From Verrucomicrobiota bacterium (GTDB lineage: Bacteria > Verrucomicrobiota > Verrucomicrobiia > Opitutales > Opitutaceae), in NCBI GenBank assembly GCA_003694825.1, contig RFJS01000172.1, positions 1 to 12,367 of the forward strand: 12,367 nucleotides of DNA, in the 5' to 3' direction. Both the position numbers and the translations under genes were made by a program. Below the pieces are notes generated by a model that saw only the letters and a list, made by a program, of their open reading frames with translations, did not search any database and was not told the origin of the DNA. Position 1 is the first letter of the stretch. Every line of letters starts with the position of its first letter. This document shows, one piece after another, positions 1 through 6,195 of the stretch.

Positions 1-128
1 GCGCGCGTGCCGGTCAGGATGCAGGCTGGAACCCGGTCACCAGCTGACGCAGGCGCCCGATGACAGGGGCGCGTTGGATCGGCCGTCTTCGATTCGAAGT
101 GAGGGGAGGAACGGCGCGTTGGGCGTTC

Positions 129-242
129 TCAGACGATCGGAACGAGGATGCCGTAGAAAAACACGGCGACGAGAGCCATCGTCGAAACAGCCATGGCAAG
201 GGCGAACCTGCGCCGCATGGCCGGATCGAGCGGGACACTCAT
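129..242 (-). CDS. Possible 37-residue single-pass membrane micropeptide
   Basis: No family is recognised. The reading frame from the ATG at 240-242 to the TGA at 129-131 encodes 37 residues: a short basic head (MRRR at residues 9-12) followed by an uninterrupted hydrophobic segment (about residues 13-36) ending in VPIV. That is the layout of a single-helix inner-membrane peptide with its N-terminus in the cytoplasm. The frame stays open upstream to 407, but the extension is not protein-like and runs into the terminator at 384-419, so the start at 242 is preferred. A 52-residue form from the ATG at 285-287 is the alternative. No clear Shine-Dalgarno site precedes either start. It lies downstream of, and is separated by a terminator from, the sugar transferase gene on the same strand. 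The call rests on composition alone, and chance is possible in a frame this short. Confidence 0.42.
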   Translation of the reverse strand: MSVPLDPAMRRRFALAMAVSTMALVAVFFYGILVPIV

Positions 243-383
243 CTCGGGGGCGGGGGATTTCACAACGCTTGATGCAATCGCGAGCATCCGGAAAGGCAAG
301 CGCTGATTTTTACACGCGTTCGGGGGAATCCCGGTAAGGTGGTTGGGGGCTCGCGGCGGGGTTCGCAGCCTCTCCCGGCAGCC

Positions 384-419
384 GAAAAACGGCAGACCTA
401 TTCGCATCTGCCGTTTTTC
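384..419 (-). terminator. Perfect 13-bp hairpin terminator after the sugar transferase gene
   Basis: The arms at 384-396 and 407-419 are perfect inverted repeats around a 10-base loop (397-406). The GC core (CGGCAGA/TCTGCCG) is flanked by an A-tract on one arm and a T-tract on the other. This gives an intrinsic terminator that could work in both directions. It begins about 40 bases past the stop of the sugar transferase gene, which is transcribed towards it. No plus-strand gene ends just before it. Confidence 0.8.
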
Positions 420-457
420 CGGTTCTGGAACGTCAAATCCGGTTCATCGTCCGGCGA

Positions 458-1861
458 TCAGACCGCCGTTTTGGGCGGGAAGAGGACCTGCCAGAAAGTG
501 GCGAAGACGATCTGCAAATCGAGGAGGAAGGACCAGTTGTTGATGTAAAACACGTCGTAGTGGATCCGCTTTTCGAGAAGGGAGAGTTCGCTGATCTCGC
601 CGCGAAAGCCCTTGCACTGCGCCAGCCCGGTGATGCCCGGCTTGACGTAGTGGCGGGTGTAGTAGGTTTGCAGCAGCCGGCTGAACTCCTCGTCGTGCTG
701 GATCAGGTGCGGGCGCGGGCCCGAGACGCTCATATCCCCGAGCAGGACATTGATGAACTGCGGCAGTTCGTCGAGGCTGGTGCGCCGGAGGAAGCGGCCG
801 AAAGGATAGATGCGGGAATCACCCTCGGTGGCCTGTTTGGCCTCATCGCCGGGTTCGCGCACATACATCGTGCGGAACTTGAGGATGTTGAAGGGGCGCT
901 TGGTCATTCCGGTCCGCGGTTGGGTGTAGAAGATGGGACCGGGGGCCTGGCGCCGCTGCATGAACCACACCAGCAACGTCAGCGGGGGCAGGACAAAAGC
1001 CACGATCGGCAGGGAGAAGGCGATGTCGAAGGCCCGCTTGAGCATCCGGTTGATCGGATTCTCGAGCGGCTCGTCATCGAGGGTGAAGAAGGTGTATTCA
1101 CCTTCGTGATCGACGACGATCGGGTGCTCGAATTCCTCGGCCCAGTTCGTGAAAATGTGCAGCCGGCAGCCCACACGCTGGGCGATGGCGATGACAGAGC
1201 GGGTTTCCTCGCGGCTGAGATAGTTTTGCAGGACGATGATCTGGCCGATGGCGTGCTTGTTGAGAATCTTCTCCAGGTCGGCCACGTGGCCGAGGGAGGG
1301 GATGCCACTGGGCGCCTCGCCGGCTTCGCCCCGGCTGAGGTAACCGACGGGCTGGACTCCGATGTTGCTCTTGCGGGAAATCCAGGCGTTGAGTCGGGCG
1401 ATCGAGGAAGGCGCACCGACGAAGATGGTCGGGACGGTCGCATCCTTGAAGACGATCTGGCAGATCAGGACCGGGAGATACTTGTTGCACAGAAGCAAAA
1501 CCACCGAGGCCAGTCCAAGATAACTGGCGAGGAAGAGGCGGCTCACGGCGCTATCCTTGATGGCCACGACAAAGGCGAGCAGCACGAAGGCGAGCCGGAT
1601 CATCTGCTGCCGGGTGAGCCGAAGCGCTTCGGTCCAGGTGAGGTGGGCGAGTTTGGGCGCCCAGTGATGGTAGGCCCGGGCCGAGACCAGCATCCCGCCG
1701 AAGACGGCGAGGAAATAGAGATTGAGATTGGCCTGGTTCGCGAGCTTGATCCAGCCGGTGGCCTGAACGAACCGGGAGAACTCGATGAAAAGCACGGAGA
1801 TCGCGATGGTCACCCAGATCCCGTGCAGGGTCGTGAGTCCTTCCTGTCGGTTTTTCAGCAT
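458..1861 (-). CDS. Polyprenyl-phosphate sugar phosphotransferase (exopolysaccharide initiation, WcaJ-like)
   Basis: This integral membrane enzyme moves a sugar-1-phosphate from a nucleotide sugar to undecaprenyl phosphate, the first step of exopolysaccharide, capsule or O-unit assembly. The protein is 467 residues. Several hydrophobic segments fill the first ~130 residues, a Rossmann-like region follows (about 140-260), and the C-terminal bacterial sugar transferase domain runs from about 273 to the end. Family motifs in that domain are KFRTM (328-332), [10 protein letters not shown] (359-368), [10 protein letters not shown] (375-384) and PGITGLAQ (408-415). The two-part layout and length match the long PHPT class. 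The ATG at 1859-1861 is chosen because the first membrane helix follows it directly. The frame can be extended 20 residues to a TTG at 1919-1921, but that adds a polar stretch with no ribosome site. No other polysaccharide genes are in view, so the sugar and product are unknown. A strong terminator follows. Confidence 0.9.
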   Translation of the reverse strand: MLKNRQEGLTTLHGIWVTIAISVLFIEFSRFVQATGWIKLANQANLNLYFLAVFGGMLVSARAYHHWAPKLAHLTWTEALRLTRQQMIRLAFVLLAFVVAIKDSAVSRLFLASYLGLASVVLLLCNKYLPVLICQIVFKDATVPTIFVGAPSSIARLNAWISRKSNIGVQPVGYLSRGEAGEAPSGIPSLGHVADLEKILNKHAIGQIIVLQNYLSREETRSVIAIAQRVGCRLHIFTNWAEEFEHPIVVDHEGEYTFFTLDDEPLENPINRMLKRAFDIAFSLPIVAFVLPPLTLLVWFMQRRQAPGPIFYTQPRTGMTKRPFNILKFRTMYVREPGDEAKQATEGDSRIYPFGRFLRRTSLDELPQFINVLLGDMSVSGPRPHLIQHDEEFSRLLQTYYTRHYVKPGITGLAQCKGFRGEISELSLLEKRIHYDVFYINNWSFLLDLQIVFATFWQVLFPPKTAV

Positions 1862-2166
1862 GCGCTCAAGTCGTCTGGTCGTTCGTGGTTGGTGAGTGGA
1901 TATTAGCAAATGATTTACCAACCGGAAATCGGGCCGCTGCCTGCCGGCGAATTAGGATATTCCCCGATGCGGGACTGCGGGGAAATCTCCACGCCTGATT
2001 TTGTTTCAACTTGTTTATTATTAATGAGTTGGGGTCGATTCGGTCCCGGAGGCTCCCGATGAGGACAGGATGGGGGCCGGGGCGGCGCCATCCATCAGGC
2101 GATACAGCGCGCGCCCCGCGCAGGGGCGAGTTGCGTTGGCACAAGGATCTCAGTCGCGGGACAAAA
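1862..2166 (-). promoter_or_regulatory. Long leader and probable promoter region of the sugar transferase gene
   Basis: No convincing gene lies in this ~305-base gap. The stretch at 1997-2030 is strikingly AT-rich for this genome and contains TAATAAT-like sequence on the minus strand, the most promoter-like spot, though no good -35 box can be matched. Between it and the start codon lies a hairpin with arms 1960-1966 and 1978-1984 (7 bp, 11-base loop). If transcription starts near the AT-rich patch, the mRNA has a leader of roughly 150 bases. No known riboswitch class is recognised. The promoter assignment is inference. Confidence 0.35.
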
Positions 2167-2199
2167 TGACACACTCCTCCGGACGCGAGCTGTGTGTCA
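2163..2199 (-). terminator. Intrinsic terminator after the 91-residue membrane protein gene
   Basis: Inverted repeats at 2167-2174 and 2192-2199 (TGACACAC/GTGTGTCA, 8 bp, 17-base loop) are followed on the minus strand by TTTTG. It lies about 30 bases past the stop codon of the gene transcribed towards it, the expected place for a rho-independent terminator. The stem is only half GC and the loop is long, so it may be weak. Confidence 0.6.
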
Positions 2200-2229
2200 C
2201 CGCACCGACGCAAGGCGTGTGATCGATGA

Positions 2230-2505
2230 TCAGGAATGGATCAGGTCAATCAGGCCTTCGGTCTGAAGGATCGTCAGGGTGATGGCGATGCCGACGAAGA
2301 GGATGAGGACCCGCAGCAGGCGCGCGAGTGCGCCGTAGATGGCGAGCAGTGCGGCGAGCCCGACGCAGATGCGGCCGACCATGCGCACGTTTTCGTGCTC
2401 GATGTTCAACCACTCCATGGTGACGGGGATCGCCAGAAGCAGGACGATCAGCGAAGTAAGCGAGATGGTGGGGGTGAGCAGACTGGAACGGCGATCGCCC
2501 GACAT
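2230..2505 (-). CDS. Small three-helix membrane protein, function unknown
   Basis: No family is recognised. The 91-residue product has a short polar, basic N-terminus (MSGDRRSS) and three hydrophobic segments at about residues 12-31, 42-62 and 65-82. A charged linker (EWLNIEHENVR, 31-41) joins the first two, and a short tail (TEGLIDLIHS) ends the protein. The repeated pattern of a helix, a basic residue and another helix, and the absence of a signal-peptide cleavage site, suggest a polytopic inner-membrane protein. The ATG at 2503-2505 starts directly before the polar head; no Shine-Dalgarno site is visible. It stands alone: a hairpin followed by TTTT lies ~30 bases past its stop, and tRNA-Ala is the next feature upstream on the same strand. 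The coding call rests on the clean membrane-protein pattern and on this tidy context. Confidence 0.68.
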   Translation of the reverse strand: MSGDRRSSLLTPTISLTSLIVLLLAIPVTMEWLNIEHENVRMVGRICVGLAALLAIYGALARLLRVLILFVGIAITLTILQTEGLIDLIHS

Positions 2506-2682
2506 GAGCCGAATTTACCCGAAATCAGCCTCGGGTGGCAATGATGTTTCGTGCAGGGAAAGAAAGCATCTTCGGGCCGGTGTTGCTTTATCATTCAGGG
2601 TCGTCCCACAGCGAAGGGAGGGCGGGCCGAACGGTCGGCCGAGGCAAGTCACTCTGCGTGCCTCACGAGGCAGTGGCCGAAC

Positions 2683-2692
2683 AAAAAAAAAT
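2683..2692 (-). terminator. T-tract directly after tRNA-Ala
   Basis: Immediately past the encoded CCA end of the tRNA, the minus strand reads ATTTTTTTTT, a nine-base T run. No separate hairpin stands between, so the tRNA acceptor/T-arm fold itself, or processing coupled to the U-run, may provide termination. Read as a terminator from position only. Confidence 0.45.
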
Positions 2693-2768
2693 TGGTGGAG
2701 CTGATCGGGATCGAACCGACGACCTTCTCATTGCGAACGAGACGCTCTTCCAACTGAGCTACAGCCCC
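2693..2768 (-). tRNA. tRNA-Ala (anticodon CGC)
   Basis: The 76-base minus-strand cloverleaf is complete. The acceptor pairs GGGGCTG with CAGCTCC and includes the G3:U70 pair that marks alanine tRNAs. The D-arm stem is GCTC/GAGC. The anticodon stem is TCTCG/TGAGA with loop TTCGCAA, giving anticodon CGC at 34-36, which reads GCG. The T-arm has a TTCGATC loop. The discriminator is A and the CCA end is encoded. A CGC alanine tRNA fits a GC-rich genome that uses GCG heavily. A 7-bp inverted repeat (2782-2788/2790-2796) lies in its upstream flank. Confidence 0.96.
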
Positions 2769-3173
2769 ATCAACGGAAAGCCCCGCAAGTTGCGGGATTT
2801 TGCCGCCGAGTAAATCAATTTTTTCGGGTTTTCAAGGGGTTGTTTCTCACAGAGGGACGTGTGGGCGTCAGCTGATTGTCCCTATGGGAAGCGCGATGCC
2901 GGTCGTGAGAGCCGAAAACGCCGTGCCGCCGTGCCTTCGGCTTCCCCGTCTTCGCTCGGGGGCGGTTGGGACCGGCACTGGTGGTGTCGGCGAGGGCGGG
3001 GACACACGGTCCGGGTGCCACGTGGAGCCTCGTCGACCGGCCAAAGGGGTCGCCCGCGGCCGGCTTCGGGCTTTGCGAGACGCGTCTGGACGCGATTCGA
3101 GAGGCGCAAATGCCCTTGATGCGTGGGACGGCGACGCTTAGCTGACTGTCTGCAAGGTGGCAGGAGAGCCCGG
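2769..3173. other. Gene-free spacer between divergent tRNAs
   Basis: About 405 bases separate the two tRNA genes. Open frames exist on both strands (the longest at 2800-3141 on plus), but they are arginine- and glycine-rich translations of GC-rich DNA with no protein-like pattern and no ribosome site. The first 70 bases are more AT-rich, with a TTGAAA box on the minus strand, and should hold the tRNA-Ala promoter. The promoter of tRNA-Arg should lie in the last ~60 bases, but no good -35/-10 pair is seen. No integrase, repeat or tRNA remnant was noticed. Confidence 0.6.
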
Positions 3174-3250
3174 GCGCCAGTAGCTCAGGTGGATAGAGCA
3201 GCGGTCTTCTAAACCGCGGGTCGGGGGTTCGAATCCCTCCTGGCGTGCCA
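3174..3250 (+). tRNA. tRNA-Arg (anticodon TCT)
   Basis: The 77-base cloverleaf is complete. The acceptor pairs GCGCCAG with CTGGCGT (the first pair is G-U). The D-arm stem is GCTC/GAGC around AGGTGGATA. The anticodon stem is GCGGT/ACCGC with loop CTTCTAA, giving anticodon TCT, which reads AGA. The T-arm is GGGGG/CCCTC with a TTCGAAT loop. The discriminator is G and the CCA end is encoded. The gene ends 11 bases before the stop codon of a minus-strand gene pointing at it, and no terminator hairpin with a T-run is visible between them. Confidence 0.97.
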
Positions 3251-3261
3251 CCGGGGTTCTC

Positions 3262-3639
3262 TCAGGCGGTGTGCGTGAGTTTGTAGGCGAGCCAAAGCGC
3301 AGCCACTGTCATTATTCCGGTTTCCACCGAGACGAGGACCCATTGTTTCGGGACGGCACCATCGAGGATCAGGCCGAGCAGGCGCGCCAGGAGCGCGCCT
3401 GTGACGAACCAGAAAACCGCGGCGGGGAGGCTGATTGACCAGGGACGCAGATGGTCGATGGCGATGAGGGCCAACCCGAGGCCGAGTAGCATGCCGCCGC
3501 GGACACGCTGTTCGATGGCCGCGAAAACATCGGTGGAGTTTGCAGCGCTCCCGGTGAGCATTCCGAAAGTGGCGGGCCAGACGGCGGCGACGATGCCGAG
3601 AAGCATCACTCCGAGGCCGAGGAGATGGCGTGTGGTCAT
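3262..3639 (-). CDS. DUF4345-like four-helix membrane protein
   Basis: The function is unknown. The 125-residue product resembles the DUF4345 family of small polytopic membrane proteins. Four hydrophobic segments lie at about residues 5-27, 46-63, 68-92 and 98-120. Features typical of the family, as I recall it, are the arginine followed by a double glycine at the start of helix 2 (R47-G48-G49), the ARLLGL..DG segment ending helix 3 (85-94) and a single glutamate in helix 4 (E106). The ATG at 3637-3639 is used; no Shine-Dalgarno site precedes it. It lies 43 bases downstream of the short-chain dehydrogenase gene on the same strand with no terminator between, so the two are probably co-transcribed and under the divergent AraC-type regulator. 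It ends 11 bases from the 3' end of tRNA-Arg, tail to tail. The family assignment is from pattern memory. Confidence 0.78.
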   Translation of the reverse strand: MTTRHLLGLGVMLLGIVAAVWPATFGMLTGSAANSTDVFAAIEQRVRGGMLLGLGLALIAIDHLRPWSISLPAAVFWFVTGALLARLLGLILDGAVPKQWVLVSVETGIMTVAALWLAYKLTHTA

Positions 3640-3682
3640 GGGAGGTCAGTTTGTCGACGAGAGGCGGTTGGCCACCTGGAGA

Positions 3683-4636
3683 TCAAGGGCTCCAGGCAAG
3701 GCCGGTCATTGCTTCCGAAAGTTTCCAGAGCCGGGCGGCAGCGGAGGTGTCGAGGACGTGCGGCTGGAGGCGGCACTCCCCGACAGGGCCGACCATTTCA
3801 CCGCGTCGGGTGGGGCCGTAGAGGGTCGCGGGCTTCAGGCCGGGTTCTGTGGCGCAGAGAACCTCCGGCCAGGCGCCGCGTTCGGCGGACTGTGCGATGA
3901 AGACGGCAAGGGTGCCCCAGAGCAGGCGGGTGAAGGGGCTTGCGGTGTCCCTGAGGAGATTGGTGCGTGAGGCGCCAGGGTGGCAGGCGTAGGCCCGCGT
4001 GTCGCATCCGGCGGCGGCGAGACGGCGTTGCAGCTCGAAGGCGAACATCAGCTGGGCGAGCTTGCTTTGTGCATAGGCGTCCCAGGCGCTGTAGTTTTCC
4101 GCGAAGTGGATGTCCTCGAATTTGATGCGTTTCAGCCCCATCCGATAGGCGTTGCTGCCGACGACGACAATGCGGCCACCGGAGGCTTCGATGCGGTCGA
4201 AGAGCAAACCGCACAGGAGGAAATGCCCGAGGTGGTTGACGGCGAACTGACTCTCGAAGCCGTCGACGGTGAGTGTACGGTTGGCGACCTGGGCGATGGC
4301 GGCGTTGCAGATCAGGGCGTCGATGTGGGAAAGGCGCTGGCGCACCTGGGCGGCGGCTTCGCGCACGGAGGCAAGGCTCGCCAGGTCCAGTTGGATTGCG
4401 GTGACGTCGGCTTCGGGACCGCGTTCCGCCTTGAGGGAGGCGATGGCGGCCGCCGACTTTTCCGGGTTGCGATTGAGCATCACCACCCGCGCGCCGTGCG
4501 CGAGCAGCAGCCGGGCGGCCTGGAAGCCGGTGCCGGAGTTGGCGCCGGTGATGAGATAGGTCCGCCCCGTGAGATCGCCGAGGCGCTCGGGCGTCCAGCC
4601 GGCCGGGCCGAAGGGAAGGTTGTTTCGTGCAGACAT
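3683..4636 (-). CDS. Short-chain dehydrogenase/reductase, retinol-dehydrogenase-like subgroup
   Basis: This is a cytoplasmic NAD(P)-dependent oxidoreductase of the SDR superfamily; the substrate is unknown. The 317-residue protein has the coenzyme motif TGANSGTG (30-37), an LD pair after beta-4 (83-84), the NAA variant of the NAG motif (111-113), the structural Asn in NHLGHF (N134), the catalytic Ser in VVGSNAY (S161), and YAQSK (Y188 and K192), followed by HPG (219-221). The long Ser-to-Tyr spacing and the N-terminal GWTPERLGDLTGRTY lead are typical of the retinol dehydrogenase / WW-domain oxidoreductase-like branch. The glycine motif has Thr where Ile is usual (SGTG for SGIG). The ATG at 4634-4636 is followed by a polar lead of normal length; no Shine-Dalgarno site is seen. 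It heads a probable two-gene unit with the DUF4345-like gene and diverges from an AraC-family regulator, its likely controller. Confidence 0.92.
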   Translation of the reverse strand: MSARNNLPFGPAGWTPERLGDLTGRTYLITGANSGTGFQAARLLLAHGARVVMLNRNPEKSAAAIASLKAERGPEADVTAIQLDLASLASVREAAAQVRQRLSHIDALICNAAIAQVANRTLTVDGFESQFAVNHLGHFLLCGLLFDRIEASGGRIVVVGSNAYRMGLKRIKFEDIHFAENYSAWDAYAQSKLAQLMFAFELQRRLAAAGCDTRAYACHPGASRTNLLRDTASPFTRLLWGTLAVFIAQSAERGAWPEVLCATEPGLKPATLYGPTRRGEMVGPVGECRLQPHVLDTSAAARLWKLSEAMTGLAWSP

Positions 4637-4761
4637 GGGTGAATGGGCTTGGTGTTTGTGAAATGCAATATAAGTGACTTTTGTGGTTAAAAATAGCGGT
4701 AAATGGTCGCAAAAACTTGCCTGATTGTATCTTTAGGTTGTTTTTCATCAGGCGTCGCGGC
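4637..4761. promoter_or_regulatory. Divergent promoter region between the dehydrogenase and AraC-type genes
   Basis: This 125-base region is clearly AT-richer than its neighbours and must carry both promoters. On minus, TATATT at 4667-4672 is a good -10 candidate about 25-30 bases before the dehydrogenase start, without a good -35 box. On plus, TATCTT at 4728-4733 is a weaker -10 candidate for the regulator. Two copies of TGGTNNNAAA at 4684-4693 and 4704-4713 lie 20 bases apart, near the ~21-base spacing of AraC-family half-sites. That reading is inference. Confidence 0.5.
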
Positions 4762-5688
4762 ATGGTCGACGGTGTGGAAAGACGCATTCTCCGGGAGTTG
4801 GTCGCGAAGCATGCCGTGCGGGATGGGGTGACGGAGACGCCCATCGCGGGGTTGCGGCTCTTCCGCGTCTCCAGTGCGGTGGAGCGGCTGCCGACGGTCT
4901 ATCCGCCGAGCCTGTGCTGCCTCGTGCAGGGCGAGAAACGGGTTTACCTCGATGGTGAGCTCCATGCCTACGATGCGGATCATTACTTGTGTGTGACGAT
5001 GCCGCTGCCCGTGGAGGCGGAGATACCCGCCGCTTCACCGGAGGAGCCGATTCTGGGGTTTCTGCTCGATCTGGATACACGGACGATGACCGAGACGCTC
5101 GTCGCCTATGAGGCGGCGGCGCGTTCGGATACGGAAGACGGGGCGGCGCAAGGCGCGAGCGCCCGGGGGATGGCGGTCGCCGAGGTCGATGCGCGATTTG
5201 TGGCGGCGGCGGCGCGTCTGCTCGAGCTGCTGGACGATCCGGTGGCCCTGGCGGTCCTCGGCGAAGGACGGCTCCGGGAGGCGTTGTTTGCGCTGATCGA
5301 GGGCGGAGCCGGCATGCTGGTGCGGCGGAGCTTCGCCGGCGTCCGCGGCGTGATGCGCGCAGTGGCCCACTTGCGGGAGCACCTGCACGAGCCGATTTCC
5401 GTGGACGAGCTCGCGCGGGCGGCGGGGATGAGCCGGGCGGTGTTTCACCGGCGGTTCAAAGCGGTCACGGGGGCGGCTCCGCTTCAGTTTATCAAGGCGA
5501 TGCGCCTGCATCGCGCGGCCATAGCGATCATCGGCGGTCGCACGGTCGGCGAGGCAGCGGAGGCGGTCGGCTACACGAGCGTCTCGCAGTTCAGCCGCGA
5601 ATTCCGTCGGCAGTTCGGACAGTCTCCGCGGGGATGGGCGCGATCGATGACGCCGGTGGCAATGGCGGGGGCGGCGAGTGTGATTTGA
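4762..5688 (+). CDS. AraC-family transcriptional regulator with AraC_N-type N-terminal domain
   Basis: This 308-residue DNA-binding regulator has an N-terminal effector domain (about residues 15-165) resembling the AraC_N type, with the phrase SSAVERLPTVYPPSLCCLVQ at about 37-56. The C-terminal AraC DNA-binding domain (about 195-293) has two helix-turn-helix units: the first around SVDELARAAGMSRAVFHRRF, the second around TVGEAAEAVGYTSVSQFSREF and closing with GQSPRGW. The ATG at 4762-4764 is chosen. The frame can be extended 27 residues to a TTG at 4681, but that lies inside the AT-rich control region and gives a poor protein sequence. No clear ribosome site is seen. It diverges from a short-chain dehydrogenase gene, an arrangement common for AraC_N regulators that control an adjacent oxidoreductase (YqhC with yqhD in Escherichia coli is the known example). 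Effector unknown. Confidence 0.92.
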   Translation: MVDGVERRILRELVAKHAVRDGVTETPIAGLRLFRVSSAVERLPTVYPPSLCCLVQGEKRVYLDGELHAYDADHYLCVTMPLPVEAEIPAASPEEPILGFLLDLDTRTMTETLVAYEAAARSDTEDGAAQGASARGMAVAEVDARFVAAAARLLELLDDPVALAVLGEGRLREALFALIEGGAGMLVRRSFAGVRGVMRAVAHLREHLHEPISVDELARAAGMSRAVFHRRFKAVTGAAPLQFIKAMRLHRAAIAIIGGRTVGEAAEAVGYTSVSQFSREFRRQFGQSPRGWARSMTPVAMAGAASVI

Positions 5689-5760
5689 AGAAGGCAGGCA
5701 GAGGACGGGAGGGGCACGCGAGGCTTGAACCGGCGGGGTGTTTTCGGATACACGGAGAGC

Positions 5761-6171
5761 ATGCGCATGCGCCGCCGCGAATGGCCGAGTGAGGCGTTTC
5801 AGATGGCACCGATGATCGACATGGTGTTTCTGCTACTGGTCTTTTTCATGTGCGTGAGCACGCTGGCGATCGCGGAGAAGGCGCATCCGGTGGCGTTGCC
5901 GGAATCGGCGCAGAGTGAAGTGCCGGAGGACTTGAGCAACCGGCTGACCATCACGGTGGCCGCCGATGGCTCCGTGTATGCCGGGAGTGTGCCGATCGAC
6001 CGCGAGCGCCTGGCCGCGCGGTTGAAAGCGGCCTTGCAGGGGCGGCCGGATCTGAAGGTGCACGTGCGCGCCGATCGCGGGGTGCCGTATGGCAGGATCC
6101 GGCGGATTTTGCAGACGTGCGCCGATGCCGGTGTGTGGGAGATTGTCTATGCCACCTATCAGGAATCGTGA
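5761..6171 (+). CDS. exbD: ExbD/TolR-family biopolymer transport protein (first of two)
   Basis: ExbD/TolR proteins are single-pass inner-membrane subunits that, with ExbB/TolQ, turn proton flow into mechanical work on TonB or TolA. The 136-residue protein has a short basic cytoplasmic head (MRMRRREW), then APMIDMVFLLLVFFM (16-30), in which D20 matches the conserved proton-carrying aspartate. A periplasmic domain of normal size follows, ending in the family pattern VHVRADRGVPYGRI..ILQTCADAG. The ATG at 5761-5763 is preferred because CGGAGAG stands just before it. The frame also opens from a TTG at 5725, adding 12 residues without a better ribosome site. It starts 72 bases after the AraC-type gene and is followed 24 bases later by a second exbD gene. 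No ExbB/TolQ gene is present in the window. Whether the pair serves TonB, Tol or another motor cannot be told. Confidence 0.93.
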   Translation: MRMRRREWPSEAFQMAPMIDMVFLLLVFFMCVSTLAIAEKAHPVALPESAQSEVPEDLSNRLTITVAADGSVYAGSVPIDRERLAARLKAALQGRPDLKVHVRADRGVPYGRIRRILQTCADAGVWEIVYATYQES

Positions 6172-6184
6172 GTGGAAGGAGCAC

Positions 6185-6190
6185 GGAGGT
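6185..6190 (+). promoter_or_regulatory. Strong ribosome binding site of the second exbD gene
   Basis: GGAGGT with a five-base spacer to the ATG at 6196 fixes the start and rules out the GTG at 6172. It stands out because most starts in this window lack a clear Shine-Dalgarno site. Confidence 0.85.
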
Positions 6191-6195
6191 GGGGC

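Noticed and set aside
87..99. 13-base palindrome CTTCGA-T-TCGAAG
   Set aside because: It is too short and not placed at a clear promoter or terminator; chance is likely.
1..128. 74-residue minus-strand frame at 14-238 ending in this left edge
   Set aside because: It overlaps the better micropeptide candidate in another frame and has no recognisable pattern. Nothing else convincing is seen in the first 128 bases.
560..1906. 448-residue plus-strand frame
   Set aside because: It is antisense to the sugar transferase gene, is rich in Gly, Asp, Glu and Arg, and has no domain pattern. The minus-strand protein has all its family motifs.
1866..2213. 115-residue minus-strand frame upstream of the sugar transferase
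   Set aside because: It crosses the AT-rich promoter-like patch and overlaps the terminator at 2163-2199. There is no protein-like pattern.
2535..2813. 92-residue frame containing GADRDRTDDLLIANETLFQLSYSP, and the overlapping frame with IGIEPTTFSL
   Set aside because: These are translations of the complement of tRNA-Ala, a well-known false protein pattern. The tRNA explains the sequence.
3798..4844. 348-residue minus-strand frame over the dehydrogenase and control region
   Set aside because: It is an Arg/Pro/His-rich shadow in another frame of the dehydrogenase gene and also runs through the divergent AT-rich promoter.
5725..5759. Possible promoter TTGAAC with ATACAC-like box before the first exbD gene
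   Set aside because: It would place the transcript start almost at the ATG, leaving no room for the ribosome site that is visible there.
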